A stretch of DNA of 64,000 nt from Micromonospora craniellae. Its GTDB lineage: Bacteria > Actinomycetota > Actinomycetes > Mycobacteriales > Micromonosporaceae. Shown here piece by piece: positions 1 to 8,740 of the stretch (the stretch's first letter is position 1; each line of letters begins with the position of its first letter). The position numbers and the translations under genes are program-made. The stretch is taken from positions 3,596,001 through 3,660,000 of the forward strand of contig NZ_CP061725.1 in the NCBI RefSeq assembly GCF_014764405.1, written 5' to 3'. The notes below the pieces were generated by a model that worked only from the letters and a program-made list of their open reading frames with translations, had not been told where the DNA came from and made no database searches.

Positions 1-579
1 TTCAGCGGTGACGCCGGTCAGGGCCCGCACGAGCAGGGGCGCCTCGGTGGTGGTTTCCGGGGCGGGGGTGCCACCCGCCCGATGACCGGCCAGCAGGATG
101 CCGAGAACGAAGGCGCGGCCCCTCCGGGCTTCACCGCCCCGGGAACAGATCCGCCGGCTGTCGCCGCCGATACCCCGGACGCGAGGCCGGACCGTGCGGG
201 CCGTCCCGACACCGGCGGGCCCGGCGACGCTGGGCCCGGCAACGGTCGGCCTGACAACGCTGGGCGCGGTGACGGTGGGCCCGGTGGTGGTGGCCCGGGT
301 GGTGCTGGACCCGGTGGTGGCGGCGGTCACCTCCTCAAGGAACGCTTCCTCGCCAGGGAGACGTTCACGCAGGTGTACGAGGACGCGTACCGCGAGCTCT
401 ATCGGCAGGTCTACGCCGACGGCGCGGCCCTGGCGGCGCTCGACGGCATCACCGAGGTGTTGTCGAGTGTCGACGGGCAGGACGCGCAGACCGTGACTGA
501 CGACGCGGATCGTCTGCGTACCCTAATCGGTCAACGCACCGAGAGTCTCGCCGCGGACCCGGTGATCACCCAGAGCTGA
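1..579 (+). CDS. C-terminal part of a CotH-like protein (5' end outside window)
   Basis: The frame is open from base 1 through a Gly/Pro/Asp-rich low-complexity stretch and ends in a compact helical tail of about 80 residues (HLLKERFLARETF ... YEDAYRELYRQVY) with stop at 577-579. An ATG at 82 exists, but the frame is open upstream of it with no ribosome site, so I read this as the 3' end of a longer gene. The tail resembles the C-terminus of actinobacterial CotH-type (spore-coat kinase-like) proteins, where a 'RFL...F...Y...Y..LY...Y' segment follows a glycine-rich region. The catalytic part is not in the window, so the family assignment is from memory of the pattern and only moderate. Confidence 0.45.
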   Translation, partial: FSGDAGQGPHEQGRLGGGFRGGGATRPMTGQQDAENEGAAPPGFTAPGTDPPAVAADTPDARPDRAGRPDTGGPGDAGPGNGRPDNAGRGDGGPGGGGPGGAGPGGGGGHLLKERFLARETFTQVYEDAYRELYRQVYADGAALAALDGITEVLSSVDGQDAQTVTDDADRLRTLIGQRTESLAADPVITQS

Positions 580-730
580 GCCCGGCGTGACCCTCCGTCG
601 ATGCCCTGCCGGGAGGCCCATCGACCTGACATGTTCCTCACGTCCGCTCGCGAGGCTGGCTGCGGCCGGGCCGAGAACCGGCCGCAGCGGCCCGGGAACG
701 TCCCGGACCGATCGGACGAGAGGCGTTGTC

Positions 731-1312
731 ATGCGCAGGAACCGAACGCTGTTGATGGGTGCCGTCATACTGATCGCGTTGTCGGCCTGCGGGACGACGG
801 CGGAGGAGAAGAAGACGGACGACGGCGCTGGACAGGTGGCCTCACTGGCCACCCCCGAGCCGGAACGGACCGGCTCGGCGCAGCCGAAGGAGGAACGTCC
901 GCGCGAGCGGCTCGACACCACGCCGGAGGAGTACCAGGCGCTGCTCGGGCCGTACCGCAAGTGCCTGAAGCAGCAGGGCGTCCCGGACAAGTTGACGGCC
1001 GGACACCCCGGCCGACCGTCTAGCGAGACCAACGCCAAGGAGGCGGAGGCGTACGAGGCGGCGAACCGGATCTGTGAGCCGAAGTACTATCCGCTGCCGC
1101 CGTGGGAGAAGGACCCGGCCAACCCGGAGGCGCGGGACTTCGCGGTCGCCGTCGTGAAGTGCCTCAAGGACAAGGGCGTCAAGTACGTGGAGGTCTCCGA
1201 GGACGGCGTCTCGCTCGCCTTCGGCGGCGACCAGAACCACTCCCGCTCGATCAGCATGGGTCTCGATCTCGCCCCCGAGTGCGAGCGCACGGTGGCCGCC
1301 GCGCAGAACTGA
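731..1312 (+). CDS. small secreted lipoprotein
   Basis: 193 residues. The N-terminus MRRNRTLLMGAVILIALSAC is a classic lipoprotein signal: positive charges, hydrophobic core, lipobox LSAC with Cys20 as the lipidation site. A charged Glu/Lys-rich linker follows, then a small domain containing four cysteines (in YRKCLKQQG, RICEPKYY, VVKCLKDKG and APECERT), which may form two disulfides. I chose ATG 731 over upstream frame starts because it begins the signal peptide exactly and has a purine-rich stretch (gagagg) just upstream. The gene lies convergent to the MacAB-type export operon on the other strand. Similar lipoproteins often sit beside such export/two-component loci in Micromonosporaceae (family memory), suggesting an envelope role. 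The ligand is unknown. Confidence 0.75.
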   Translation: MRRNRTLLMGAVILIALSACGTTAEEKKTDDGAGQVASLATPEPERTGSAQPKEERPRERLDTTPEEYQALLGPYRKCLKQQGVPDKLTAGHPGRPSSETNAKEAEAYEAANRICEPKYYPLPPWEKDPANPEARDFAVAVVKCLKDKGVKYVEVSEDGVSLAFGGDQNHSRSISMGLDLAPECERTVAAAQN

Positions 1313-1327
1313 CGGCGCCCGCCGAGA

Positions 1328-1383
1328 TGTAAGGAGGGGTCCCTTCCTATACACGAGGCGTTAGGAAGGGACCCCTCCTTACA
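1328..1383. repeat. 56-bp perfect palindromic repeat, copy 1
   Basis: Two perfectly complementary 22-bp arms (1328-1349 and 1362-1383) flank a 12-base loop. The outer end reads tgtaaggaggggtccctt. A second, diverged copy lies in the opposite orientation at 10711-10766 with a nearly identical loop, so this is a dispersed family and not merely a local terminator. It sits between the converging ends of the lipoprotein gene and the export permease, where it may also terminate transcription from both sides. Confidence 0.8.
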
Positions 1384-1429
1384 CACAAGCACCGGCCGCC
1401 GCGCTCTTTCGTGTCGCCCTTCGGCGGGA

Positions 1430-2647
1430 TCAGGCGGCGGCGAGGGCCTGCGTCGGGGGCAGCCGGGCCGCGCGTACGCAGGGGTAGACACCGGCGAGCA
1501 CCCCGATCACCACGGCACCGCCGACCCCGAGGACCGCCGCCTGGCCGGGCAGTACCAGTGGCCACCCCTGCCAGGCCGCGTACCCGACGGTGGCGAGCAG
1601 TCCCACCGACGTACCCACCAGCCCGCCGAGTGCCGCCAACACGGTCGACTCGGTCAGGAACTGGCTGCGGATCTGTCCACGAGTCGCCCCGAGCGCCCGT
1701 CGCAGGCCGATCTCGGCGCGGCGCTCCAGGACCGAGACGACCATCGTGTTGGCCACCCCGATGCCTCCGACCAGGAGGGAGACCGCAGCCAGCGCCAGGA
1801 AGAGCACGGAGAAGTTGCCCTCGGTGGCCCGCTTCGCGGCCAACGCGTCGGAGGGACGGCTGACCACCACCGTGCCGGGGCGCTCCGGCGAGATCGTCTC
1901 GGCCAGCACACCGCGTACCGCCTCCAGTTGCGACTCCTCGCAGCGTATGTAGATCACCGTCGGGTGGCCGTCGAACCGCAGCTCGCTGCGCGCCGCCGAC
2001 CAGCCGACCAGCACCGACCGGTCGATGTCCGGGGACAGCGGGGTCTCGGCCAGGATGCCGATCACGGTGAACCGGCGGTCCGCGATCGTCACCTGGGGCG
2101 CAGGCTCTCCGGCGGGCAGGTCGGCGATGCCGAGCCGGGTGGCGGCCACCGAGCCGAGTACGACGGTGGGGAAGTCCGCCGTGGCCGGGTTCAGCCAGCT
2201 ACCGGCGCGGATCCGCGCGTTGATCGTGGGCAACAGGTCCAGGCGGCTGGCCAGTACGGTGAGCCCGGAGCCGTCGGTGGGATCGAGGAGATCGTTGCGG
2301 CGTACCACGGTGCGGGTGTTGCCGACCGCGCTGGCCGCCGTGACCGGGCCGATGCGCTGCACCATCCCCACGGCTGATTCCGGCAGCTTGACCGGTGGAT
2401 CGCGGTCCGGTGCCGCCATCGCCTGGAGGGAGTTCGTGCCGAGCGCGGTCAACTCGGTCAGCAGCGCGGCCTGGCCGGCGGCCGGGATACCGGTAACCAC
2501 GATCATCGTGGCGATGCCGATCGCGATGCCCAGTGCCGAGAGCACCGCCCGCAGCGGACGGGCTCGCAGGCCGGTCAGCCCGAGCGCGAGCAGGTCCGGT
2601 ACGGCCAGCCGGGCCGGCCGTGGTGACCGGTCGATCGGCCCGGTCAC
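1430..2647 (-). CDS. MacB/FtsX-type ABC transporter permease
   Basis: 405 residues with the layout of the MacB-FtsX permease family. There is one N-terminal membrane helix (about residues 33-55), a large extracytoplasmic domain of roughly 200 residues (MacB_PCD), then three membrane helices. The third segment contains the family hallmark ERRAEIGLRRALGATRGQI near residue 310. Such permeases move lipoproteins, peptides or drugs from the outer membrane face using ATP hydrolysis by a partner protein. The gene's ATG overlaps the stop of the ATPase gene upstream (ATGA), and that gene in turn overlaps the adaptor, giving one translationally coupled operon. Substrate unknown. Confidence 0.88.
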   Translation of the reverse strand: MTGPIDRSPRPARLAVPDLLALGLTGLRARPLRAVLSALGIAIGIATMIVVTGIPAAGQAALLTELTALGTNSLQAMAAPDRDPPVKLPESAVGMVQRIGPVTAASAVGNTRTVVRRNDLLDPTDGSGLTVLASRLDLLPTINARIRAGSWLNPATADFPTVVLGSVAATRLGIADLPAGEPAPQVTIADRRFTVIGILAETPLSPDIDRSVLVGWSAARSELRFDGHPTVIYIRCEESQLEAVRGVLAETISPERPGTVVVSRPSDALAAKRATEGNFSVLFLALAAVSLLVGGIGVANTMVVSVLERRAEIGLRRALGATRGQIRSQFLTESTVLAALGGLVGTSVGLLATVGYAAWQGWPLVLPGQAAVLGVGGAVVIGVLAGVYPCVRAARLPPTQALAAA

Positions 2648-3441
2648 CGGCCCGACACCACATCGCCGACCGGGGCGCCCGATTCCACGGCACGCGCCGG
2701 GCCGCCCGACTCCACGGCGCGGGCCGAGCGGACCGACAGCACCGCACGGGCCGGGACGGGCGACGACTGCGTGTCGTCGCGGATCAGCCGTCCGTCGCGG
2801 ATCTCGATCTGCCGGGGCAGCGACGCGGCGATGCCCCGGTCATGGGTGATCAGCACGATGGTGGTGCCTTCCTCGTTGAGTCGGCGCAGCAGCCGCAGTA
2901 CGGACTGCCCGGTGGCGGTGTCGAGCGCGCCGGTGGGTTCGTCGGCCAGCACCAGCGACGGCCGGTTGGCCAGCGCGCGGGCGATCGCGACACGTTGCTT
3001 CTCGCCCCCGGACAACTGCCCCGGGCGGTGGCCGGTGCGGTGCGCCAGGCCGACCCGGGCCAGGGCGCGCAGGGCGTGCTCCCGCCGCTGCCGCCGTGGG
3101 ACCCCGGCGTAGAGCAGGCCGGTGGCGACGTTGTCGACGGCGCTGAGCCCGTCGGCGAGGTGGAACTGTTGGAAGACGAAGCCGATCTCCCGGGCCCGCA
3201 GTGCCGACAACCGCCGGTCCCCGAGTGTCGCGACGTCCTGACCGGCGATGTGGACGGTGCCCGAGGTGGGCCGGTCCAACGTGCCGATGATGTTGAGCAG
3301 GGTCGACTTGCCGGATCCGGACGGGCCGACGACGGCCACCAGCTCCCCGGCGGCGACGTCCAGGCTTACGTCGGCCAGCGCGGTCACCCCGCCGGGATAG
3401 ACCATGGACGCGTGGCGCACCGAGAGCACCGGCGCGGTCAC
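2644..3441 (-). CDS. ABC transporter ATP-binding protein (MacB/LolD type)
   Basis: 265 residues. The Walker A motif is GPSGSGKST (residues 39-47), the Q-loop lies in FVFQQFHL, the signature is LSGGEKQR, and Walker B/D-loop is LADEPTGALD, followed by the switch histidine in LITHDRG. Sequence and length match the LolD/MacB ATPase class that energises FtsX-like permeases. The C-terminal 40 residues (rich in SARAVESG repeats) extend beyond the usual domain and look disordered. Middle gene of the three-gene operon, with 4-base overlaps on both sides. Confidence 0.93.
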   Translation of the reverse strand: MTAPVLSVRHASMVYPGGVTALADVSLDVAAGELVAVVGPSGSGKSTLLNIIGTLDRPTSGTVHIAGQDVATLGDRRLSALRAREIGFVFQQFHLADGLSAVDNVATGLLYAGVPRRQRREHALRALARVGLAHRTGHRPGQLSGGEKQRVAIARALANRPSLVLADEPTGALDTATGQSVLRLLRRLNEEGTTIVLITHDRGIAASLPRQIEIRDGRLIRDDTQSSPVPARAVLSVRSARAVESGGPARAVESGAPVGDVVSGR

Positions 3442-4658
3442 GAGGGCACCACCACCTCGGTGCCCTCGGTCAGCCCGTCGCCGGTGATCTCCACCCAGCC
3501 GTCGGCGAACAGACCGGTGCGTACCGCGACCAGCCCGCCGGGTCCCTGCACCGCGTAACCGCCCTCCCGCAACGCCACCAGCGCCTCGACCGGCGCCACC
3601 AGGACGTCGTCGGCGGTACGGCCGGTGAAGTGCACCTGTACCTCGCCGGAGTCGAGATCGGCGATGGCCTGCCGCTTGTCGACGGCCACCGTCACGGTCA
3701 GCAGGGGCGGGCCGCTCGCGATGCCGCTGTCGCTGGCGACGAGATCACGGCCGACGGAGACGACCCGGGCGGGGACCTTGCGGTCGTCGGGCAGGCCGAC
3801 CTGGATCCGGTCCCCGCGCTTGATGGTGGCGGCGTCGGTGAGTTCGGCACCGACCGTGATCACCTTGCGGACCGAGGTCACCGCCATCAGTGGCGTCTCC
3901 GCCGGGTCACCGGGCTGTGCGCTCACCGAGTCCACCCGGACCGCTCCGCTCGCCACCTCGACGTGTCCCACCGGGATCGTGCCGGTGGCCGGCACACCGA
4001 GGTCGGTCTGCCAGCGTTTGATCGCCGCTACCAGGGCCGGCGTGAGGACGCCCTCGCCGCTGCGTACCCGATGCGGTGCTGCGCCGGCCCCTGCTGCGCC
4101 GGTCTCGACGGACTCGTCGTCGGCGGCGCTCCGGGCCTGCGACCGGGGCGTCACCCACTCGCCGGGGGACGGCTGCCGGCCGACCGCGTAGCCGAGCGCG
4201 CGCAGGTTGTCCGCGACCACCCGGACGTCCCGGCCGACCAGGTTCGGACCGGCGACGTCCCGGTACATCGGCAGGCTGCCGTAGAAGAGCACCACCGGCC
4301 GGTCGTCGGCCCGGAACAGTTGTCCACCCCGCTTCACCGTGGTGCCGGCGCGCGGCAACCAGGTCACCGTCGCCGCCAGGTGCCCGGCCATCGGACGCGT
4401 CGGGCCGTACCCGATGCTGCCGGGCAGCGTCCGGGTGGTCGACAGGTCGCGGCGCACGATCGGTGTGGTCGCGACGACGTCCGTGTTCGCCGACACCGGC
4501 TGGGCGTCGGCCCGATGCCGGCTGACCGCGATCCCGGAACCCACCGTCAGCACCGCCACCACGAGCACCACGGCGAGCCACCGCAGACCGCGTCGCCGTA
4601 CCGGCGGATCGGGCACACGCGGTATGAACTCGGTCGGGGCGTCATGCTTCGGATCCAT
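3438..4658 (-). CDS. membrane-fusion (HlyD-like) adaptor with peptidoglycan-binding domain
   Basis: 406 residues. A membrane anchor near residues 24-45 (RGLRWLAVVLVVAVLTVGSG) is followed by an extracellular part. The segment TPALVAAIKRWQTDLGVPATG matches a PG_binding_1 domain, and the flanking beta-rich regions (VTWLPRAGTTVKRGGQLF; APVEALVALREGGYAV) match the barrel-sandwich and C-terminal parts of periplasmic adaptor proteins. In actinobacteria this combination accompanies MacB-type permeases, probably linking the pump to the cell wall. First gene of the operon. Its start is about 90 bases from the divergent response regulator, so the shared intergenic region is likely where that regulator binds. 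Confidence 0.85.
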   Translation of the reverse strand: MDPKHDAPTEFIPRVPDPPVRRRGLRWLAVVLVVAVLTVGSGIAVSRHRADAQPVSANTDVVATTPIVRRDLSTTRTLPGSIGYGPTRPMAGHLAATVTWLPRAGTTVKRGGQLFRADDRPVVLFYGSLPMYRDVAGPNLVGRDVRVVADNLRALGYAVGRQPSPGEWVTPRSQARSAADDESVETGAAGAGAAPHRVRSGEGVLTPALVAAIKRWQTDLGVPATGTIPVGHVEVASGAVRVDSVSAQPGDPAETPLMAVTSVRKVITVGAELTDAATIKRGDRIQVGLPDDRKVPARVVSVGRDLVASDSGIASGPPLLTVTVAVDKRQAIADLDSGEVQVHFTGRTADDVLVAPVEALVALREGGYAVQGPGGLVAVRTGLFADGWVEITGDGLTEGTEVVVPS

Positions 4659-4681
4659 GCCGACGAGGGTGTCCAGCGGTC

Positions 4682-4702
4682 GTTAGAAACCTGTCAGGTA
4701 TC
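4682..4702. promoter_or_regulatory. candidate response-regulator binding site in divergent promoter
   Basis: Between the adaptor gene and the response regulator lies a short palindrome, acctgtcaggt (4689-4699), preceded by gttaga. It sits where an OmpR-class regulator would control both the export operon and its own gene. No second copy in the window supports it, so it is a candidate only. A -10-like tatcat (4736-4741) ends seven bases before the regulator's ATG. Confidence 0.35.
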
Positions 4703-4748
4703 GCCGCCGAAGCCCTACCGGCGGGGATCCAGACCTATCATCGCCGCC

Positions 4749-5456
4749 ATGTGTGCACAGGTTCTGGTCGCCGACGACGATCCTCGACAGGCCGAGGTGG
4801 TACGCCGATACCTGACCGCCGAGGGCCATGACGCCGTGGTGGTGCACGACGGCCGGGCGGCGCTGGACACCGCCCGTCGGCTCCGCCCCGACCTGCTGGT
4901 GCTGGACGTGATGATGCCGGAGATGGACGGCCTCCAGGTGTGTCAGACCCTGCGCGGGGAGTCCGACGTGCTGGTGCTGATGCTGACCGCCCGGTCCGCC
5001 GAGGACGACCTGCTCACCGGACTGGATCTCGGCGCGGACGACTACCTGACCAAGCCGTACAGCCCACGGGAGCTGATGGCCCGGGTCCGTACCCTGCTGC
5101 GGCGGGCCAGACCGGGCACGTCGCCGCCCGCCGGGGCCGGGCTGCTGCGGGTCGGACCGATCGAGGTCGACCCGACCGCGCACCAGGTGACCGTCGACGG
5201 CGTTCCGGTCGCCTGTACCCGGGGCGAGTTCGCCATCCTGGCGGCGATGGTGAAGCAGCCGAACCGGGTCTTCACCCGAGGTCAACTGCTGCACCACACC
5301 CGTGGTCTCGACCGCAGCTCGACCGAGCGGACCATCGACGTCCACGTGATGAACCTGCGCCGCAAGATAGAACGCGATCCGCAGCGTCCGGCCTGGTTGG
5401 TCACCGTCTTCGGGGTCGGCTACAAGCTGGCCGGCGGTCCGGCGACATCCCGGTGA
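4749..5456 (+). CDS. OmpR/PhoB-family response regulator
   Basis: 235 residues. The receiver domain spans about 1-120, with acidic pocket VADDD near the N-terminus, phospho-acceptor Asp53 in LLVLDVMMPEMDG, Thr in LMLTARS and Lys in YLTKPYSP. A winged-helix DNA-binding domain occupies about 135-232 and ends in the typical IDVHVMNLRRKIERD ... VFGVGYKL. Start ATG 4749 is supported by the receiver fold beginning immediately and by a -10-like hexamer seven bases upstream, suggesting a leaderless transcript. Its stop overlaps the GTG of the sensor kinase. It probably controls the divergent MacAB-type operon. Confidence 0.95.
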   Translation: MCAQVLVADDDPRQAEVVRRYLTAEGHDAVVVHDGRAALDTARRLRPDLLVLDVMMPEMDGLQVCQTLRGESDVLVLMLTARSAEDDLLTGLDLGADDYLTKPYSPRELMARVRTLLRRARPGTSPPAGAGLLRVGPIEVDPTAHQVTVDGVPVACTRGEFAILAAMVKQPNRVFTRGQLLHHTRGLDRSSTERTIDVHVMNLRRKIERDPQRPAWLVTVFGVGYKLAGGPATSR

Positions 5457-7270
5457 GCGCCCGGCGGGTGCCGATCCGGCACAGCCTGGTGACCCGGCTG
5501 CTGGTCACCTCGGTGCTGATCGCGATCGCCGCGATCACGTCCACCGCATGGCTCGCCACCCGGACCGCGACCCGGGCGATCAGCCAGGAGCAGGGCCGCT
5601 CACTCGCCGAGAACACCGAGGTCTACAACGAGCTGATCGGGTACGCGGCCACCCACCCGGACTGGTCCGTGGTGTCGCCGCTCATCGAGCAGCGGGCCGC
5701 CGGGCTGGACCGGCGGATCACACTGATGACCGACGACCGGACGATCGTCGCCGACACGCTCGACGGTCCCTCGCTGGACTCCGCCCGCCCGGCTGCCGTG
5801 GTCGATCCGCTGAACCTGGATCTCGGCCTCACCGGCGGCACCGACCGCATCGACCCTCGGGCGGTCGGCCCGTTCCGGCTGCCGGACGACGTCAGCGACG
5901 AACTGCTCGCGAGGGCCAAGGAACAGTTGGCGTGCCTGCGGGGGAGTCGCCTGGACGGAGAGATCGAGCCGCTGCCCGACGGGCGTTTCACCGTCGTGCT
6001 GACCACGCCGGATCCGCGCGGGTCGGCAGGTCGATGCGAGGCGAAGCCCGAGACGGCCAGCGCCGCCGAGGAGAAGGCGCTGCGGTCCCTGGGGCGGTTG
6101 GCAGGGAAGTGTCTCGACCTCGATGAGGACGAGGGGCTGGAGATCCTGCCCGACTTCAGCGCGTACCTGACCAACACCTGGGTCGACGAGCGCAGTGTCC
6201 GCCCCGCCCTCCGGGAGACCTTCCGGGTCGACGTGGACGCGGACGAGGCGGCCCGGATCAGCGAGTGTGTGGAGAAGTCGCGGCGGAGCATGCTCCAGCC
6301 GCACGTGGCCCCGGCCGTGCTGCTGTTCATCACCGCCCCGGACAGCGGCGCCGACCAGACCACGTTCACGCTGTCCGGCGAGAACACGGTCCGCATCGTC
6401 ACGGTGACCGGCGCGGTGCTGGTCGCCACCATCATCGTCACGGTGCTGGTCGGCCGTCGGCTGGTCCGTCCGTTGCGGACACTCACCGACGCCGTCGACC
6501 GGCAGCGACCGGCCCCGGTCTCCGCACCGGACGAGATCGGACGGCTGGCCCGGGCGCTCAACGACTCGATCCATCGCCGGGACCGCGCCGAGGCACAGCG
6601 ACGCGCCATGGTCAGCGACGTCGCACACGAACTGCGTACGCCGCTGACCAACATCCGCAGTTGGCTGGAGGCGGCCCAGGACGACCTCGCGCCGACCGAT
6701 GCCCAACTGCTCGGCCTGCTGCACGAGGAGGCGGTGCTGCTCCAGCACATCATCGACGACCTCGCCGACCTGGCCGCGGCAGACGCGGGCACGCTGCGGA
6801 TCCATCCCGAGCCGACCTACGTGCGGGACGTGGTGACGCAGGTGGTGGACAGTCATCGGGGTACGGCACAGGCGGCCGGAATCGCGCTGACCATGCAGAT
6901 CGAGGACGACCCCGTGTTGCCGGCCGACGCGGTCCGGCTGCGGCAGATCGTCGGCAACCTGGTCTCGAACGCGATCCGGTACACCCCGCCCGGCGGGTCG
7001 GTCACCGTCGTCGCGCAGGGCACCACGATCGCCGTACGGGACACCGGGGTGGGCATCGAGGCCGAGCACCTGCCGAAGATCTTCGACCGGTTCTGGCGGG
7101 CGGACGGGTCGCGTACCCGGGCGACCGGCGGCAGCGGCCTCGGCCTGGCGATCACCCAGCACCTGGTCAGGGCACACGGCGGCACCATCGACGTGCAGAG
7201 CACCCTGGGCCAGGGCAGCCTGTTCACCGTCCGGTTGCCGGACACCCCGACGGGGCCGCGTCAGGCATGA
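5453..7270 (+). CDS. sensor histidine kinase
   Basis: 605 residues starting at GTG 5453, overlapping the regulator's stop (GTGA). The order is: membrane helix about 15-37, a large extracytoplasmic sensor of about 275 residues, a second helix (VTGAVLVATIIVTVLVG, about 320-337), HAMP linker, HisKA with His392 in VSDVAHELRTPLTN, and HATPase with N-box NLVSNAIRYTPPGG, G1 box DTGVGIEAEHLPKIFDRFW and G2 box GSGLGLAI. The sensor contains several cysteines (ACLRGSR, AGRCEAK, AGKCLDL, SECVEK), unusual for this class, so it may sense through disulfides or an envelope compound. Forms a cognate pair with the upstream regulator. Confidence 0.93.
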   Translation: MSARRVPIRHSLVTRLLVTSVLIAIAAITSTAWLATRTATRAISQEQGRSLAENTEVYNELIGYAATHPDWSVVSPLIEQRAAGLDRRITLMTDDRTIVADTLDGPSLDSARPAAVVDPLNLDLGLTGGTDRIDPRAVGPFRLPDDVSDELLARAKEQLACLRGSRLDGEIEPLPDGRFTVVLTTPDPRGSAGRCEAKPETASAAEEKALRSLGRLAGKCLDLDEDEGLEILPDFSAYLTNTWVDERSVRPALRETFRVDVDADEAARISECVEKSRRSMLQPHVAPAVLLFITAPDSGADQTTFTLSGENTVRIVTVTGAVLVATIIVTVLVGRRLVRPLRTLTDAVDRQRPAPVSAPDEIGRLARALNDSIHRRDRAEAQRRAMVSDVAHELRTPLTNIRSWLEAAQDDLAPTDAQLLGLLHEEAVLLQHIIDDLADLAAADAGTLRIHPEPTYVRDVVTQVVDSHRGTAQAAGIALTMQIEDDPVLPADAVRLRQIVGNLVSNAIRYTPPGGSVTVVAQGTTIAVRDTGVGIEAEHLPKIFDRFWRADGSRTRATGGSGLGLAITQHLVRAHGGTIDVQSTLGQGSLFTVRLPDTPTGPRQA

Positions 7271-7457
7271 CGCGACCCCGCAGGCGGGCGGCGATAGTCT
7301 CCGGCTTGTCGTCGTCGCGCTGGCGGTGCGGGTGGGCCGCTCCTGGTCAGGACCGTGCAGAAATCGACACGCCGTCACCGCGACGGAGCCTCGGCTCGCC
7401 CGGGTGGGCGTCCGACTCACGTCTCACGAGGAGCCCGGTGACGTGCACCGGCGCCGT

Positions 7458-7670
7458 CATTCGTAGATGCGGAAGTCGTCGAACTCGTAGGCGCCGATAC
7501 TGGTCGCGATGACCCCCGTGGTGCCGTCCGGGAAGTCCACGGCGTCGACGGTATTCACTTTCGTGCCGTTTCGGTTGTCCGGACCAGCGGTACATCAGTC
7601 CGGCCGTGCTCGTGGATCGGCTCCGCTTCGCGATTCGTACGTCGACGGAGACCGGCCTGTCGGTCATGTC
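7458..7670 (-). pseudogene. frameshifted C-terminal fossil of a LamG/concanavalin-like secreted protein
   Basis: On the reverse strand the tail VDAVDFPDGTTGVIATSIG ... FDDFRIYE ends at a TGA at 7458. The upstream part (VDVRIAKRSRSTSTAGLMYR) is in another frame, joined near 7578 where one base must be skipped to continue as SGPDNRNGTKVNTVD. The pattern 'GLMYRW ... G..VNTVD ... YEFDDFRI' is typical of the last strands of jelly-roll (LamG/Con A-like) domains of secreted actinobacterial glycosidases. The rest of the gene is missing: it runs directly into the unrelated fragment on the other strand at about 7665. Family call is pattern-based. Confidence 0.5.
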
Positions 7671-8240
7671 GACTTCGAGGGCTGGTCGTCGGGCCGTACG
7701 TCGCCGCTGGTGGCCTGCCTCAACGCCGGATGGCGTCCGGGCCTGACCGGGGTCACCGACGAGCACGGCACGACCTGGGGCTTCCACGAGGGCAAGGGCC
7801 GCAGCGGCCTGTGGGTCACCGAGAACACCCGCGCCGCCGTGTTCGAGGCGATGGCCGCCCGCCGTTGCTTCGCCACCCGGGTCTCCGGGCTGCGGGTCGA
7901 CGCCACTGCCAACGGCGTACGCATGGGTGGCGTGGTGAACGTGACCTCCGGCGACGTGCGGTTCCTGGTGGACATCGACCGGGGCGCGGCCTGGGACGGC
8001 AAGCCGTTGCGCGTCCAGGTGCTGCGCCCCGGCACCTCGACGCCGACCGTCGTCGACGTCGTCGAGACCGTCAACGGTCGACTCGCCGAGGTCACCGTGC
8101 CGCTGCGCGCCGCCGACGGTGACTGGGTGGTCCTGCGGATCTCCGACCCGGCCCTGCCCAACGGCACACCGGGTCCGGTCGGGCACCCCTGCAACGACTT
8201 CGGCGTGGCCTACACCAGCCCGTGGTGGTTGCGACCCTGA
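7665..8240 (+). pseudogene. C-terminal fragment of a CehA/McbA-like PHP-domain metallohydrolase
   Basis: About 190 residues from VDFEGWSSG to WWLRP stay open to the stop at 8238-8240. They resemble the C-terminal half of actinobacterial CehA/McbA-type PHP metallohydrolases (GLTGVTDEHGTTWG with the last metal ligands Asp and His; later TRAAVFEAMAARRCFATRVSG and a beta-sandwich tail). The N-terminal catalytic half with the HxH metal motifs is absent, and no plausible start or ribosome site precedes the fragment; the sequence before 7665 belongs to another gene on the opposite strand. I read it as a truncated relic. It could still be translated from an internal start. Confidence 0.6.
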
Positions 8241-8303
8241 TCCGCCCCGAGTCCGCCGGTGCCGGCAGGTCGACCGGTGCCGGCGGGTCGACCGTGACCG
8301 CCG

Positions 8304-8624
8304 TCATCCATGGTCGACCAGCTCGATGGTCACGGTGGTGGTGTCGCCCACGTCGAGCGCCTCGGCGGTGCGGACGGCCCGCTTGACCGGAAGGACGTAG
8401 CAACCGTGCGCGCTGTCGGGGAACACCGAGGTCGTCCACCGGCTCCCACCGATGGCCGCCCGGACGCGTACCGCACCGAAACCCCGACGCGTCCCGCCGG
8501 AGATCTCGCGGATCTCCTCGGACGCCCCGACCGGCAGGCTGACGAAGGTCCAACTCTCGTCACGGCGGGCGGCCCAGGTCCACAACTCACTGTCGAACGT
8601 CACGATCACGACGGTCAGCATCAC
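8304..8624 (-). CDS. DUF1905 domain protein
   Basis: 106 residues covering one DUF1905 domain almost exactly. Visible hallmarks are WTFVSLPVGASEEI, the GFGAVRVRAAIGGSRWTTSVFP core, the GCYVLPVKRAVRTAE strand-helix, and DVGDTTTVTIEL at the end. The fold is a small beta-barrel, often in stand-alone proteins or fused to a YdeI/OmpD-associated domain. The biochemical role is not established. Two adjacent Met codons (8624, 8621) can start it. It is flanked by the CehA-like fossil and the xylanase gene and looks monocistronic. Confidence 0.8.
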   Translation of the reverse strand: MMLTVVIVTFDSELWTWAARRDESWTFVSLPVGASEEIREISGGTRRGFGAVRVRAAIGGSRWTTSVFPDSAHGCYVLPVKRAVRTAEALDVGDTTTVTIELVDHG

Positions 8625-8690
8625 ATCCGGGACCGACAGCGCCGACGACCTGCCGGACCGGGGCGGCGGTCACGGCTACCGGACCCGGCC

Positions 8691-8724
8691 ACTGCGTGGC
8701 GCGCGATCATGCGCGCCACGCAGT
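8691..8724 (-). terminator. hairpin terminator after the GH30 gene
   Basis: A perfect 14-bp stem (actgcgtggcgcgc at 8691-8704 and its complement at 8711-8724) closes a six-base loop, 16 bases past the stop of the GH30 gene on the reverse strand. There is no U-tract, as is usual for actinobacterial terminators. Confidence 0.75.
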
Positions 8725-8740
8725 TGTCGTCGGGAGGTGC

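Noticed and set aside
8258..8296. Near-direct repeat ccggtgccggcaggtcgac
   Set aside because: Two adjacent copies only, within a GC-rich spacer; no array structure and no associated genes, so not a CRISPR or integron site.
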